A stretch of DNA of 64,000 nt from Stenotrophomonas oahuensis (GCF_031834595.1 NZ_CP115541.1:992001-1056000), one strand, 5' to 3'. Counted from the stretch's first letter, positions 1 to 12,845 are shown. The notes: a model not told the origin generated them from the sequence alone. Translations and numbers: made by a program.

Positions 1-237
1 CTGCTGCTGGCCGACGAACCGACCGGCAACCTGGACAGCCAGATGGCCCGCGGCGTGATGGAGCTGCTGGAAGAGATCAACGCGGCCGGCACCACCATCG
101 TGATGGTCACCCATGACCCGGAACTGGCCGCACGTGCGCAGCGCAACGTGCACATCGTCGATGGCCAGGCCACTGACCTGGTGCGCGAACCGGTGCTGGC
201 CACGCCGCGCCCCGTTGTCGCCACCGTCAACGAGTGA
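1..237 (+). CDS. ABC transporter ATP-binding protein, 3' part
   Basis: Only the last 78 residues are present; the 5' part lies outside the window. The frame is open from base 1 and shows the Walker B/D-loop motif LLLADEPTGNLDS and the switch histidine in VTHDPELA, both typical of MacB/LolD-type ABC ATPases. It is followed 8 nt later by an FtsX-type permease and then a second one, so it should energise that transporter at the inner membrane. Substrate is unknown. This family exports or extracts lipoproteins, peptides or drugs. Confidence 0.9.
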   Translation: MLLADEPTGNLDSQMARGVMELLEEINAAGTTIVMVTHDPELAARAQRNVHIVDGQATDLVREPVLATPRPVVATVNE

Positions 238-245
238 GGCCCGCC

Positions 246-1547
246 ATGATCGCCTACTACTTCCGACTGGCACTGCGCAGCTTCCGGCGCAACAAGGTGC
301 TGACCGCGCTGATGGTGGTTGCCATCGCGCTGGGCATCGGTGCCTCGATGACCACGCTGACCGTGTTCCACGTGCTTTCCGGCGACCCGATCCCGAGCAA
401 GAGCGACCGCCTGTTCGCGGTGCAGGTCGACCCGCGTCCGCTGCCCGGCTATCAGCCCGGCGAGGAGCCTGAGGACCAGGTGACCCGCTTCGACGGCGAA
501 ACCCTGCTGCGGGAAAAAAAGGCCACGCACCAGGTCCTGATGACCGGAGGCGGCCTGACCGTGGAGCCGGAGAACAGTGCACTGCGTCCGTTCGACACCG
601 ATGCGCGCTATACGTCTTCGGATTTCTTCGCGATGTTTGAAACGCCATTCCTGTATGGCCAGGGCTGGAAGGCCGACCAGGACGAAGGCCGTGGCCGCGT
701 GGCGGTGATTTCCAAGACCCTCAACGAGAAGCTGTTCAATGGCCAGAACAGTGTCGGCCGCACCCTGCGCATCGACGGCCATGGCTTCAACATCATCGGG
801 GTGATGGACGCATGGAACCCGAACCCGCACTTCTACGACCTGGAAACCGGCCGTTACGGTGACAGCGAAGACATCTTTGTGCCCTTCTCCACCGCCATTG
901 ACCTGAAGTTCGGCCGCAACGGCAACATGAACTGCTGGGACAACACCAACGGCGAAGAAACCGCATTGAACGCACCCTGCACCTGGCTGCAGTACTGGGT
1001 GGAGCTGGCCAGCCCCGGTGATGCCGCCGGCTACAAGGCTTACCTGGAGAACTACTCGGCGCAGCAGAAGGCGGCGGGCCGTTTCCAGCGCCCGGCCAAT
1101 GTGCGCCTGCGCAACGTCATGGATTGGCTGGACTACAAGAAGGTAGTGCCGAGCGACGTGCGCCTGCAGCTGTGGCTGGCACTGGGCTTCCTGCTGGTGT
1201 GCCTGATCAATACGGTCGGTCTGCTGCTGGCCAAGTTCCTGCGCCGCAGTGGTGAGATCGGCGTGCGTCGCGCGCTCGGTGCCAGCCGTGGACAGATTTT
1301 CCTGCAGTCGCTGATCGAAGCCGGCACGGTGGGCCTGGCGGGCGGCGTGCTGGGTCTGGGACTGGCGATGCTGGGACTGTATGCGGTGCGCCAGCAGCCG
1401 GTCGACTACGCCAAGCTGGCGCAGCTGGATGGCCAGATGCTGCTGCTCACCTTCGGCCTGACCCTGTTCGCCAGCCTGCTGGCGGGCTTCCTGCCGGCGC
1501 TGCGCGCCATGCAGGTGACCCCGGCCATTCAACTCAAGTCGCAGTAA
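246..1547 (+). CDS. ABC transporter permease, MacB/FtsX type (first subunit)
   Basis: About 433 residues. An N-terminal membrane helix (about residues 18-40, preceded by basic residues) is followed by a large periplasmic MacB-like core domain and three C-terminal helices with the FtsX-family stretch GEIGVRRALGAS between them. This is the usual MacB/FtsX permease topology. The ATG at 246 is chosen because it starts a conventional N-terminus; an in-frame GTG at 234 overlaps the upstream stop. It sits between the ATPase and a paralogous permease, so the two permeases probably form a heterodimer. Substrate cannot be read from sequence. Confidence 0.85.
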   Translation: MIAYYFRLALRSFRRNKVLTALMVVAIALGIGASMTTLTVFHVLSGDPIPSKSDRLFAVQVDPRPLPGYQPGEEPEDQVTRFDGETLLREKKATHQVLMTGGGLTVEPENSALRPFDTDARYTSSDFFAMFETPFLYGQGWKADQDEGRGRVAVISKTLNEKLFNGQNSVGRTLRIDGHGFNIIGVMDAWNPNPHFYDLETGRYGDSEDIFVPFSTAIDLKFGRNGNMNCWDNTNGEETALNAPCTWLQYWVELASPGDAAGYKAYLENYSAQQKAAGRFQRPANVRLRNVMDWLDYKKVVPSDVRLQLWLALGFLLVCLINTVGLLLAKFLRRSGEIGVRRALGASRGQIFLQSLIEAGTVGLAGGVLGLGLAMLGLYAVRQQPVDYAKLAQLDGQMLLLTFGLTLFASLLAGFLPALRAMQVTPAIQLKSQ

Positions 1548-1563
1548 GGATCCGGAGAACACC

Positions 1564-2784
1564 ATGGATATTCGTCCCATCCTGACCACGCTGCGCCGGC
1601 ACAAGACCGCGGCCGCGCTGATCGTGCTGGAAATCGCGCTGACCTGCGCGATCGTCTGCAACGCGCTGTTCCTGATCGGCCAGCGCATCGAGAAGATCAA
1701 TCAACCCAGCGGCATTGCCGAACAGGAACTGTTGGAAGTGCGGCTGGGCGGCATTGGCACCCAGGTGAACGCGACCGCCCGCACCCGTGAGGACCTCGCC
1801 GCGCTACGGGGGCTGCCGGGGGTGAAGAGCGCGGTGGCGATCAACCAGCTGCCGTTCCGCCGCAATTCCTGGAACACCAGCCTGCAGCTCACGCCGGACC
1901 AGGAACGCCCCACCCTCAACGCGGCGCAATACTTCGGCGGCGAAGGCGCACTGGCCACGCTGGGCGTGCAGCTGATTGCCGGTCGCGATTTCCAGGGCGA
2001 CGAGATCCGCGACCTGGAAGAAGTGATGAAGGACGAGGAGATGGAAGCCCGGGGCTCGGTCGTCATTGTGAGTGAGGCCACCGCACGCAAGATGTTCCCG
2101 AATGGCGATGCACTGGGCAAGACCATCTATACCGGTCGCATGCCGCTGCGCGTGGTCGGAGTGATCAAGGAACTGGCGCGTCCGGTCACGGTGGAATCCA
2201 ACACCACCTACTCGATGATCCTGCCGGTGCGGGTCAACTATGACCTCGGCTTCTACCTGATCCGTGTCACCGATCCGGCGCGCCGCGACGAGGTTCTGGC
2301 CGCTGCGGTCAGCGCACTGGACAAGGTGGATTCCAGCCGCCTGGTGCGGGCCAAGAAGACCTACACCGAGCAACGCGAGAAGTACTTCCAGAACGACCGC
2401 GCCATGGTCGGCCTGCTGATCACGGTGTGCGTGGCCCTGCTGGTGGTGACTGCACTGGGCATCGTCGGCCTGGCCAGCTTCTGGGTGCAGCAGCGCACCA
2501 AGCAGATCGGCATCCGCCGGGCGCTGGGAGCGACCCGCGGGCAGATCCTGCGCTACTTCCAGACCGAGAACTTCCTGCTGGCCACGGTGGGCATCGTGCT
2601 GGGCATGCTGCTGGCCTACTCGATCAACCTGTGGCTGATGAGTGCGTATGAATTGCCGCGCATGCCGGCCAGCTACCTGCCCATTGGTGCGGCCCTGCTG
2701 TGGCTGCTGGGCCAGGTGGCGGTGTTCGGCCCGGCCCATCGCGCCGCAGCGGTTCCCCCCGCCGTTGCCACCCGTAGCGCCTGA
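1564..2784 (+). CDS. ABC transporter permease, MacB/FtsX type (second subunit)
   Basis: 406 residues with the same plan as the preceding gene: N-terminal helix, periplasmic domain, and three C-terminal helices with KQIGIRRALGATRGQ between the first two. A GGAGAA ribosome-binding site lies just before the ATG. It starts 16 nt after the first permease and completes a three-gene ATPase-permease-permease unit. A strong hairpin follows the stop codon, before the two-component genes. Pairing with an NtrC/NtrY-type system suggests the transporter is regulated by, or feeds, that sensor; this is inference from order only. Confidence 0.85.
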   Translation: MDIRPILTTLRRHKTAAALIVLEIALTCAIVCNALFLIGQRIEKINQPSGIAEQELLEVRLGGIGTQVNATARTREDLAALRGLPGVKSAVAINQLPFRRNSWNTSLQLTPDQERPTLNAAQYFGGEGALATLGVQLIAGRDFQGDEIRDLEEVMKDEEMEARGSVVIVSEATARKMFPNGDALGKTIYTGRMPLRVVGVIKELARPVTVESNTTYSMILPVRVNYDLGFYLIRVTDPARRDEVLAAAVSALDKVDSSRLVRAKKTYTEQREKYFQNDRAMVGLLITVCVALLVVTALGIVGLASFWVQQRTKQIGIRRALGATRGQILRYFQTENFLLATVGIVLGMLLAYSINLWLMSAYELPRMPASYLPIGAALLWLLGQVAVFGPAHRAAAVPPAVATRSA

Positions 2785-2795
2785 CCCTGCTGGCC

Positions 2796-2823
2796 GGTGC
2801 AGCGCCTTTCGAGGCGCTGCACC
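2796..2823 (+). terminator. Strong UUCG-loop hairpin between permease and NtrC-like gene
   Basis: A 12-bp perfect stem closes on a TTCG loop (stem arms about 2796-2807 and 2812-2823). There is no T tract, so it may be a Rho-dependent end, an attenuator or an mRNA-stabilising structure rather than a classical intrinsic terminator. Confidence 0.5.
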
Positions 2824-2906
2824 CCGGCTGCTGCACTGCACTGCCGCCAGGGCCGGCGCTCCGGTACTCTCTGCATACTTTCCCGTGACCCGCTGCCTGC
2901 TGCCGC

Positions 2907-4250
2907 ATGCCTTCGATCCTGATCATTGACGACAACGCCAGCGTAGCCACGGCATTGGACGTGCTGTTTTCGCTGCACGACATCGATACCGCGCATGCGC
3001 TGTCGCCGGAAGCGGGCCTGGCCCTGCTGGAAGAGCAGCCGGTAGATCTGGTGATCCAGGACATGAATTTCACCGAAGACACCACGTCTGGTGAAGAAGG
3101 CGAGGCGCTGTTCCAGCAGATCCGCGCGCGCCACCCGGACTTGCCGGTGATTCTGCTGACCGCATGGACGCACCTGAGCAGCGCGGTGGACCTGGTCAAG
3201 GCCGGTGCGGCCGATTACCTGGCCAAGCCGTGGGACGACCGCAAGCTGCTGACCACGGTCAACAACCTGCTGGAGCTTTCCGAGACCCGGCGCGAACTGG
3301 ATCGTCGCCGCGAGCGTGAGCAGCGCGCACGCAGCCAATTGGAATCGCGCTATGACCTGCGCGGAGCCGTGGTGGCGGACGCGGCCAGCGAGCGCGTGGT
3401 CAGCCTGGCCTGCCAGGTGGCACGCTCGGAGCTGCCGGTTCTGATCACCGGACCCAACGGTGCCGGCAAGGAGAAGATTGCCGAGATCATCCAGGCCAAT
3501 TCGCTGGTCGCCAAAGGCGCGTTTGTTGCACTGAACTGCGGCGCAATTCCGGCTGAGCTGATCGAGGCGGAATTGTTCGGCAGCGAGGCCGGTGCCTATA
3601 CCGGCGCGAACAAGGCCCGCGAAGGCAAGTTCGAGGCGGCCGACGGTGGCACCTTGTTCCTGGACGAGATCGGCAACCTGTCGCTGGGCGGACAGATGAA
3701 GCTGCTGCGCGTGCTGGAGACCGGTCGCTTCGAGCGGCTGGGCTCCAACCGCGAACGACAGGTCAAGGTCCGCGTCATCAGCGCAACCAACGCCGACCTG
3801 CCAGCAATGATTCGCGACGGCCAGTTCCGCGAAGACCTGTATTACCGCCTGAACACGGTGGAGCTTGCGCTGCCTCCGCTGGCCGATCGCCCCGGTGACA
3901 TCCTGCCGCTGGCCGAGCGCTTTCTGGGTGACGGCAAGCCGCTGTCCAGCGCGGCCGCTGCGGCACTGCAGCGGCACCCCTGGCCGGGCAACGTGCGCGA
4001 ATTGCGCAACGTGATCCAGCGGGCCGGGTTGCTGGCGCAGGGCGAACGAATCGAGGTGAGCGACCTGAATCTGCCGCGTGTGGCAGCGACTCCGCGTGCA
4101 GCCTCCCCCGCCGTCGACCCGGACCGCAGCCGCATCGAATCCGCACTGGCCCACAGCCACGGCATCATTGCCCAGGCGGCGGCAGAGCTCGGGCTGAGCC
4201 GACAGGCGCTCTACCGGCGCATGGACCGTTACGGTATACCCCGCGAATGA
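2907..4250 (+). CDS. Sigma-54-dependent response regulator, NtrC family
   Basis: 447 residues. Receiver domain at 1-125 with acidic pocket D8/D9, predicted phospho-acceptor D52 and the switch lysine in AKPWDD. AAA+ domain at about 155-375 with Walker A GPNGAGKEK, GAYTGA (the sigma-54-contacting loop, usually GAFTGA), Walker B GGTLFLDEIG and arginine-finger region FREDLYYRLN. A Fis-type helix-turn-helix lies at the C-terminus (LGLSRQALYRRMDR). It activates sigma-54 promoters when phosphorylated, presumably by the kinase encoded next, whose start codon overlaps its stop by 4 nt. Target genes are probably the upstream ABC transporter or cell-envelope functions, by context only. Confidence 0.92.
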   Translation: MPSILIIDDNASVATALDVLFSLHDIDTAHALSPEAGLALLEEQPVDLVIQDMNFTEDTTSGEEGEALFQQIRARHPDLPVILLTAWTHLSSAVDLVKAGAADYLAKPWDDRKLLTTVNNLLELSETRRELDRRREREQRARSQLESRYDLRGAVVADAASERVVSLACQVARSELPVLITGPNGAGKEKIAEIIQANSLVAKGAFVALNCGAIPAELIEAELFGSEAGAYTGANKAREGKFEAADGGTLFLDEIGNLSLGGQMKLLRVLETGRFERLGSNRERQVKVRVISATNADLPAMIRDGQFREDLYYRLNTVELALPPLADRPGDILPLAERFLGDGKPLSSAAAAALQRHPWPGNVRELRNVIQRAGLLAQGERIEVSDLNLPRVAATPRAASPAVDPDRSRIESALAHSHGIIAQAAAELGLSRQALYRRMDRYGIPRE

Positions 4251-5602
4251 GCCGGCGCTCGTTCACCTTGCGGTTGTTCCTGCGGCTGCTGCCGGTGCTG
4301 GCGCTGGCCGCTGCCGGGCCGTGGCTGCTGGCCTACTGGATGGACCACGGCTGGGCAGTGACGTTGATCTCCACGGTGCTGCTGCTGGCGCTGATGTGGT
4401 GGACGCTGCGTCGGGCCACCGCACCGGTGCGCTCATTGCTGCGCGCCCTGTCGGGCACCACCAGCAGCTATCGCGACGGCGAGTACAACTTCAGCGTGTA
4501 CTGGCCTGGCGATGATGAACTGGGCGACCTGGTGAAAGCGCACCGCGAGCTCGGAGACGTGCTGCGCGAGCAGCGGCAGGGCCTGGTGCAGCGCGAGCTG
4601 CTGCTGGACACCATGGTGCAGAACACCCCTGTTTCGATGCTGTTGCTGGCCAATGGCGGCGACGGCATCCAGCGCGTGGTGTTCTCCAACCTGGCCGCAC
4701 GCAAGCTGCTGCACAACGGCTGGAAGCTGGAGGGCCAGCGCATGGACGACGTGCTGGAGACCATGCCGGTGGAGCTGCGCGATGCCATCATGCGCGGTGG
4801 CGACAGTCTGTTTGCGGTTCGCATGGCCGAGGAAGATGGGCAGGAGCCAGACGAAGACGACGAGCAGGTGTATCACCTGTCACGGCGCAACTTCCATTTG
4901 AACGGCCGCCCGCATGATCTGCTGCTGGTGCGCCTGCTGACCGCCGAGCTGCGCCGCCAGGAGGTGCAGACCTGGAAGAAAGTGATCCGGGTGATCAGCC
5001 ATGAGTTGAACAACTCGCTGGCCCCTATTGCGTCGCTGGCGCACTCTGGCGGAGAGCTGGTCCGCCGGGGCAAGTCCGAGCGACTCGAGAACGTGTTCGC
5101 CACCATTGAAGAGCGTGCACGCCATCTGGAAGGCTTCATTCGCGGCTACGCGCGGTTTGCCAAGCTGCCGCAGCCGCAGCTGCAAAATGTGCAGTGGGCG
5201 CAGTTCCTGGGTGGGCTGCAGCTGCAGATTCCGTTCCGTATGGCGGACGTGCCGGAAGACCTGCAGGGTCGTATCGACATTGCGCAGATGGGCCAGGCGT
5301 TGCTGAACCTGCTCAAGAATGCACATGAGGCGTGTGGTGAGGCCGACCCGCCGAATGACGACGTGGAGTTGCGGGTGACGCGGCTGCCTCAGTGGTTGCG
5401 CATTGAAGTGCTGGATCGTGGCAAAGGCATGAACGAGGCCGTGCTGCAGAATGCCTTGATGCCGTTTTATTCGACCAAGCGCAATGGCACTGGGCTGGGC
5501 CTGGCGCTGACGCGCGAGATCGTCGAGGCGCATGGTGGCCGGGTGGGATTGCAGAACCGCCGCGAAGGCGGCTTGTGCGTGTCGATTCTGCTGCCGGCGT
5601 AA
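4247..5602 (+). CDS. Membrane sensor histidine kinase, NtrY-like
   Basis: 451 residues. Two predicted membrane helices lie within about residues 8-60 with almost no periplasmic loop, so sensing is probably intramembrane or cytoplasmic. A HAMP-like segment and a PAS-like region (about 110-230) follow. The kinase core has the H-box VISHELNNSLAPI, N-box NLLKNAHEAC, DRGKGM and GTGLGLAL. Its ATG overlaps the regulator stop (ATGA), so the two are translationally coupled and should be cognate partners. Confidence 0.9.
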   Translation: MSRRSFTLRLFLRLLPVLALAAAGPWLLAYWMDHGWAVTLISTVLLLALMWWTLRRATAPVRSLLRALSGTTSSYRDGEYNFSVYWPGDDELGDLVKAHRELGDVLREQRQGLVQRELLLDTMVQNTPVSMLLLANGGDGIQRVVFSNLAARKLLHNGWKLEGQRMDDVLETMPVELRDAIMRGGDSLFAVRMAEEDGQEPDEDDEQVYHLSRRNFHLNGRPHDLLLVRLLTAELRRQEVQTWKKVIRVISHELNNSLAPIASLAHSGGELVRRGKSERLENVFATIEERARHLEGFIRGYARFAKLPQPQLQNVQWAQFLGGLQLQIPFRMADVPEDLQGRIDIAQMGQALLNLLKNAHEACGEADPPNDDVELRVTRLPQWLRIEVLDRGKGMNEAVLQNALMPFYSTKRNGTGLGLALTREIVEAHGGRVGLQNRREGGLCVSILLPA

Positions 5603-5652
5603 CTGCGGCTATCGCCGGGGTATTCGATCCTGCATTCGTTCGCTGAGGTCTG

Positions 5653-5799
5653 GTAGGGTCGGTCGACAGACGACCGCCGATGAAAATGATCGGCACGGAG
5701 ACGAGTGACCTTTGAACGGAGAAGCGCATTACCCCAGCCGGGGTCATGCGTCCCAGCGCTGACCATTGATATCGGCAGTCGTCTGTCGACCGACTCTAC
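5653..5799. repeat. GTAG-type palindromic repeat pair (SMAG-like dimer)
   Basis: Two inverted units, 5653-5678 and about 5775-5799, share the core GTCGGTCGACAGACGAC; each begins with GTAG at its outer end. The 96-nt interior holds another small hairpin (ACCCCAGCCGGGGT). It fills the gap between the convergent kinase gene and glmU, so it may act as a two-way transcription end. SMAG repeats with a GTAG end are known from Stenotrophomonas maltophilia. Confidence 0.8.
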
Positions 5800-5846
5800 C
5801 GCTCCCAGACATTGCCGTCGTTCCAGCAATGCCCAGGCCGCCTACA

Positions 5847-7211
5847 TCACTTCTTGACCGGGCGGTGCCAGCCTTCAATGACCTGCTGGCGTGCGCGCGC
5901 GACCGTCAGCTGTCCTTCCGGTGCGTTGCGGGTAATCACCGAGCCCGCGGCGATGGTAGCCCCTGCCCCCACCGTGACCGGTGCCACCAGCGAACTGTTG
6001 GATCCCACGAACGCATTGTCGCCGATGGTGGTCTGCGACTTGTTCACGCCGTCATAGTTGCAGGTGATGGTGCCGGCCCCAATGTTGACCTTGCTGCCGA
6101 TCACGGCGTCACCGAGATAGGTGAGGTGATTGGCCTTGCTGCCGGCACCCAGCGTGACCTTCTTGGTTTCAACGAAGTTGCCCACGTGTGAGCCATCACC
6201 GAGCACGGTTCCAGGACGCAGCCGCGAGAACGGGCCGATGTCCGCCGCACCTTCACTGACCACGCCATCCAGGTCACAGTGCGGCTTCACCACCGTACCA
6301 GCGGCCAGCTTCACGTCCTTCAGGCGGGTGAACGCACCAATGCTGACGCCGTCGCCCAGTTCCACCTCACCTTCCAGGATGACGTTGACGTCGATCTGCA
6401 CGTCACGGCCGACGCGCACCGTACCTCGAATGTCCAGGCGCGCTGGATCGAGCACGCGTGCGCCCTGCGCGCACAGTGCGCGCACCTCGCGCAGCTGCCA
6501 GGCCCTCTCAAGCTGTGACAGCTGCCAGGGATCGTTGGCTCCTTCGGCTTCCTGCGCGTCGTCCACAAAGGCCATGTCGGCCGGGGTGTATTCGGCGGCT
6601 GCGGAAGCAAACACGTCGGTGAGGTAGTACTCCCCTTGGGCATTGCTGTTGGACAGCTGCGACAGCCACGTCCGCAGCGCAGTGCCGTCGGCGCTGATGA
6701 TGCCGGTGTTGATGGTACGGATGGTGCGCTGTTCATCGGTGGCATCTTTCTGCTCGACGATGGCGGCCACGCGACCCTCTGCATTGCGCACGATGCGGCC
6801 GTAACCGGTGGGATTGGCGACTTCGGCCACCAGCACCGCCAATCGCCCGGGCTGGGACAGCAGATGGCGCAGCGTGTCGGCGCGGATCAGCGGCACGTCC
6901 CCGTACAACACCAACACCTTGGCATCGTCTGGCACCTGAGGCATGGCCTGTTGCACCGCATGACCGGTGCCCAGCTGCTCGCGCTGCTCGGCCCACTGCA
7001 GGTCGGGCTGGTCTGCGAAGGCCGCGCGCACCGCTTCGCCGCCGTGGCCGTACACCACATGGATGGCGGCGGGCTGCAGGGCACGCGCGGCATCGATCAC
7101 GTGCGCCAGCATCGGGCGGCCCGCGATGGGTTGCAGTACCTTGGGCAGATCCGACTTCATGCGCTTGCCAGCGCCGGCGGCGAGGATGATGACGTGCAGG
7201 GCTTGGGTCAT
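5847..7211 (-). CDS. glmU: Bifunctional UDP-GlcNAc pyrophosphorylase / glucosamine-1-phosphate acetyltransferase
   Basis: 454 residues, the usual GlmU length. The N-terminal uridylyltransferase domain carries [18 protein letters not shown]; the C-terminal left-handed beta-helix carries [15 protein letters not shown] and repeated hexapeptides. It acetylates glucosamine-1-phosphate and then transfers UMP to give UDP-GlcNAc, the precursor for peptidoglycan and lipid A. The start at 7211 is chosen over an upstream in-frame start because [13 protein letters not shown] matches the family N-terminus. It lies downstream of atpC in the same direction, separated by a hairpin, as in many proteobacteria. 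Confidence 0.97.
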   Translation of the reverse strand: MTQALHVIILAAGAGKRMKSDLPKVLQPIAGRPMLAHVIDAARALQPAAIHVVYGHGGEAVRAAFADQPDLQWAEQREQLGTGHAVQQAMPQVPDDAKVLVLYGDVPLIRADTLRHLLSQPGRLAVLVAEVANPTGYGRIVRNAEGRVAAIVEQKDATDEQRTIRTINTGIISADGTALRTWLSQLSNSNAQGEYYLTDVFASAAAEYTPADMAFVDDAQEAEGANDPWQLSQLERAWQLREVRALCAQGARVLDPARLDIRGTVRVGRDVQIDVNVILEGEVELGDGVSIGAFTRLKDVKLAAGTVVKPHCDLDGVVSEGAADIGPFSRLRPGTVLGDGSHVGNFVETKKVTLGAGSKANHLTYLGDAVIGSKVNIGAGTITCNYDGVNKSQTTIGDNAFVGSNSSLVAPVTVGAGATIAAGSVITRNAPEGQLTVARARQQVIEGWHRPVKK

Positions 7212-7280
7212 GTCGGCGACAGCAGATCGAGGGTGTTGAGAGAATAGTAGAACGTCGGACGTCAATGTGTTGCGGAAACA

Positions 7281-7307
7281 ACAACGCCGGCACAAGGCCG
7301 GCGTTGT
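7281..7307 (-). terminator. Hairpin terminator after atpC
   Basis: A perfect 11-bp stem (7281-7291 with 7297-7307, 5-nt loop) is followed on the minus strand by TGTTTCC. It probably ends or attenuates atp operon transcription before glmU. The T tract is weak. Confidence 0.65.
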
Positions 7308-7330
7308 CGGGTACACGGTGGTGTTGAAGC

Positions 7331-7753
7331 TCAGTGCTTGAGGGTCTTGCGCAGGCGCTCCAGCGCCTGCAGCTGGACCACGGCCTCAGCCAGCTTCTGC
7401 TGCGCTTCGGCCACGTCCATGGCTTCGCCACGGTTGGCCAGCATGCGCTCGGCTTCTTCCTTGGCACTGCGGACCTTGGCTTCGTCGATGTCCTCGGCAC
7501 GGATGGCGGTGTCAGCCAGCACGGTCACGACCTGCGGCTGCACTTCCAGAATGCCGCCGGAGATGGCGAAATCCAGCTGCTCGCCACTCGGCGTGGTGAC
7601 CACGACCTTGCCGGGCTTGAGTCGGGTGATCAGCGGGGCGTGCTTGGGCGCAATGCCCAGCTCGCCCAGCTCACCGGTCGCCACGACCAGGGTCGCTTCG
7701 CCACGGAAGATTTCCTGTTCAGCGCTGACGATGTCGCAACGAATGGTGCTCAT
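7331..7753 (-). CDS. atpC: F1F0 ATP synthase epsilon subunit
   Basis: 140 residues. N-terminal beta-sandwich ([20 protein letters not shown], with the [15 protein letters not shown] signature) and a C-terminal helical hairpin rich in Ala, Glu and Arg. It is the rotor-stalk subunit that couples catalysis to the c-ring and inhibits idle ATP hydrolysis. Last gene of the atp operon, 2 nt after atpD. Confidence 0.97.
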   Translation of the reverse strand: MSTIRCDIVSAEQEIFRGEATLVVATGELGELGIAPKHAPLITRLKPGKVVVTTPSGEQLDFAISGGILEVQPQVVTVLADTAIRAEDIDEAKVRSAKEEAERMLANRGEAMDVAEAQQKLAEAVVQLQALERLRKTLKH

Positions 7754-7755
7754 GA

Positions 7756-9177
<1,422 letters not shown>

Positions 9178-9200
9178 TTAAATGCTTTTGACTGTGCGCG

Positions 9201-10064
9201 TCAGACTGCTGCCGCGCCGCCGACGATTTCGGAGATTTCCTGGGTGATCGCTGCCTGGCGGGCCTTGTTGTAGACCAGCTGCAGGGTTCCGATCAGCTTG
9301 TTCGCGTTGTCACTGGCCGACTTCATCGCCACCATGCGCGCTGCATGCTCGGAGGCCACGTTTTCCAGCACGGCCTGGTACACCAGCGACTCCACGTAGC
9401 GCGTCATCACGTGCTCGAGCACGGTGGCGGCGTCGGGTTCGTACAGGTAGTCCCAGTCATGGTGGGCCACCTGCTTTTCAGCCGGCGGCAGCGGCAGCAG
9501 CTGATCAAAGCTGGCCTTCTGCACCATCGTGTTGATGAAGCGGTTGTAGACCAGATAGACGCGGTCGACCTTGCCTTCGGTGAAAGCATCGAGCATCACC
9601 TTGATCACGCCGATCAGCTGTTCCAGGTGCGGCACGTCGCCCATGTGGGTCACGCTGCCAACCATGTTGACCTTGATGCGGCGGAAGAAGGTCGATGCCT
9701 TCTGGCCGATGGTCACCACGTCGATCTCGGCACCATTTTCCTGGTACTGGCGGACTTCGCCCAGCATCTTGCGGAACAGGTTGTTGTTCAGGCCGCCAGC
9801 GAGGCCGCGGTCGGAGGAGATCACGATGTAGCCGACCCGCTTGACCTCGTCACGCTGGACCAGGAACGGGTGCTGGTAATCGGTGCTGGCCTGGGCCAGG
9901 TGACCGATCACCTGCTTCATCGCCTGCGCATACGGACGCGAGGTCTTCATGCGATCCTGCGCCTTGCGGATCTTGGAGGCCGACACCATCTCCAGCGCGC
10001 GGGTCACCTTGCGGGTGTTCTGCACGCTTTTGATCTTGGTTTTGATTTCGCGACCGCTTGCCAT
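9201..10064 (-). CDS. atpG: F1F0 ATP synthase gamma subunit
   Basis: 287 residues, normal length. N-terminal [20 protein letters not shown] and C-terminal [14 protein letters not shown] are the conserved coiled-coil ends that form the rotating central shaft. It lies 76 nt after atpA; that gap contains two hairpins, one of them a GTAG-type repeat. Confidence 0.97.
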   Translation of the reverse strand: MASGREIKTKIKSVQNTRKVTRALEMVSASKIRKAQDRMKTSRPYAQAMKQVIGHLAQASTDYQHPFLVQRDEVKRVGYIVISSDRGLAGGLNNNLFRKMLGEVRQYQENGAEIDVVTIGQKASTFFRRIKVNMVGSVTHMGDVPHLEQLIGVIKVMLDAFTEGKVDRVYLVYNRFINTMVQKASFDQLLPLPPAEKQVAHHDWDYLYEPDAATVLEHVMTRYVESLVYQAVLENVASEHAARMVAMKSASDNANKLIGTLQLVYNKARQAAITQEISEIVGGAAAV

Positions 10065-10079
10065 CTCTTATTCCCGTAT

Positions 10080-10131
10080 CGCGGGGCGAACCCCGCGGTT
10101 GTCGGTGAAGCGGGGCATGACCCCGCTCTAC
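10080..10131 (-). repeat. Two hairpins between atpA and atpG, one GTAG-type
   Basis: On the minus strand, a GTAG unit (10131 to 10109) forms AGCGGGG-TCATG-CCCCGCT. Twelve nt later a second hairpin (10097 to 10080) forms CGCGGGG-TTCG-CCCCGCG. Neither is followed by a T run, so they are more likely to stabilise or process the mRNA between atpA and atpG than to terminate it. Confidence 0.65.
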
Positions 10132-10140
10132 GTCAGCTAC

Positions 10141-11688
<1,548 letters not shown>

Positions 11689-11732
11689 CGTCAAGTCCTA
11701 GTGCCGGCGATCAAGCCGGACGTTAAATGAAT

Positions 11733-12260
11733 TCAGTTAGCGAGCGCGGTCTGCAGGCGCGACAGCTTGCCCTTGAGCGAGCCATCAATCACCACGTCGC
11801 CGGCGTCGATCACGGCACCGCCGATCAGCGAAGCGTCGACCGCCGTGGTGACGTCCACTTCAGAGCCAAAGCGCTTGCGCAGCGCGGCCTTGATGGCGTC
11901 CAGTTCAGCGGAGGACAGCTCGGCAGCCGAGGTCACGGTGGCCTTGACCACGTGTTCGGCTTCGGCGCGGAGCTGGTCGTACATGCCTGCGATTTCCGGC
12001 AGCAGCGGCAGACGGTGCGCTTCAGCCAGCAGGCTCAGGAAGCGACCGAAGGATTCGCTGGCCGATTCCGGTGCAAGCAGCGCGACGGCTTCGCCGCGGC
12101 CCAGCTCCGGGTTCGACAGCAGGGCCGACACGCGCGGATCGGCGGCCACGTGGGCGGAGAACGCAAGTGCGTCCGACCACGGCGCGAACGTGCCTTCGTC
12201 GCGCGCGGTCGCGAACGCGGCGCGGGCATACGGGCGTGCAAGCGTGAGGGCCTGGCTCAT
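11733..12260 (-). CDS. atpH: F1F0 ATP synthase delta subunit
   Basis: 175 residues. N-terminal [17 protein letters not shown] and the C-terminal segment ending [13 protein letters not shown] are family hallmarks. It joins the top of F1 to the peripheral stalk b subunits. It starts 3 nt after the atpF stop. Confidence 0.96.
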   Translation of the reverse strand: MSQALTLARPYARAAFATARDEGTFAPWSDALAFSAHVAADPRVSALLSNPELGRGEAVALLAPESASESFGRFLSLLAEAHRLPLLPEIAGMYDQLRAEAEHVVKATVTSAAELSSAELDAIKAALRKRFGSEVDVTTAVDASLIGGAVIDAGDVVIDGSLKGKLSRLQTALAN

Positions 12261-12263
12261 CGT

Positions 12264-12734
12264 TTAGATCTCCGAGGCCAGCTCGTCGAGCAGCGCCTTG
12301 TGGGCGTTGGCGTCGATTTCGCGCTTGAGCAGCTTTTCAGCGCCGGTCACGGCCAGAGCGGACACCTGCTTGCGCAGATCTTCGCGGGCACGATTGGCAG
12401 CAGCATCAATCTCGGCCTGGGCCAGTTCTTTCTGGCGGGTGGCTTCGACGATGGCTTCGTTCTTGGCGGCTTCAACGATCTGGTTGGCGCGCGCGTGGGC
12501 CTGATCGATGATCTCGTTGGCCTTGGTGCGGGCGTCCTTCAGTGCTTCGTTGACCTTTTCCTGTGCCTGGGCCAGATCCTTCTGGCTGCGGTCAGCAGCG
12601 GCGAGGCCTTCAGCGATCTTCTGCTGGCGCTCTTCGATGGCATTCATCAGCGGCGGCCAGATCTTGGTCGCGATGATCCAGATCAGACCGGCGAACGCCA
12701 GTGCCTGGGCAACGAGGGTAAAACCGATTTCCAT
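12264..12734 (-). CDS. atpF: F1F0 ATP synthase b subunit
   Basis: 156 residues: one N-terminal membrane helix (about 5-25) and then a long, highly charged, Ala-rich helix expected to form the dimeric peripheral stalk. Gene order and length match AtpF. Confidence 0.96.
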   Translation of the reverse strand: MEIGFTLVAQALAFAGLIWIIATKIWPPLMNAIEERQQKIAEGLAAADRSQKDLAQAQEKVNEALKDARTKANEIIDQAHARANQIVEAAKNEAIVEATRQKELAQAEIDAAANRAREDLRKQVSALAVTGAEKLLKREIDANAHKALLDELASEI

Positions 12735-12763
12735 GGGGTTCGCTCAATCTGGGGTGACGGGGT

Positions 12764-12830
12764 GGATGCGCCGCCAAAGCGGCGCATCCGGTCCTTCATC
12801 CGCGAGCGGGTGCCGTGTGGCACCCGTTCG
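12764..12830 (-). other. Tandem strong hairpins between atpE and atpF
   Basis: A perfect 11-bp stem with a 4-nt loop (12764-12774 / 12779-12789) and a second stem of 8 bp core with GTGT loop (12807-12814 / 12819-12826) sit in the 111-nt gap after atpE. They lack a T tract. Such structures could protect the 3' end of the atpE message, whose product is needed in about ten copies per complex; this role is inference. Confidence 0.6.
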
Positions 12831-12845
12831 TTTCAATCCGCTGGA

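Noticed and set aside
7212..7280. Promoter TTGACG ... TATTCT upstream of glmU
   Set aside because: The spacer is only 13 nt, too short for a sigma-70 promoter.
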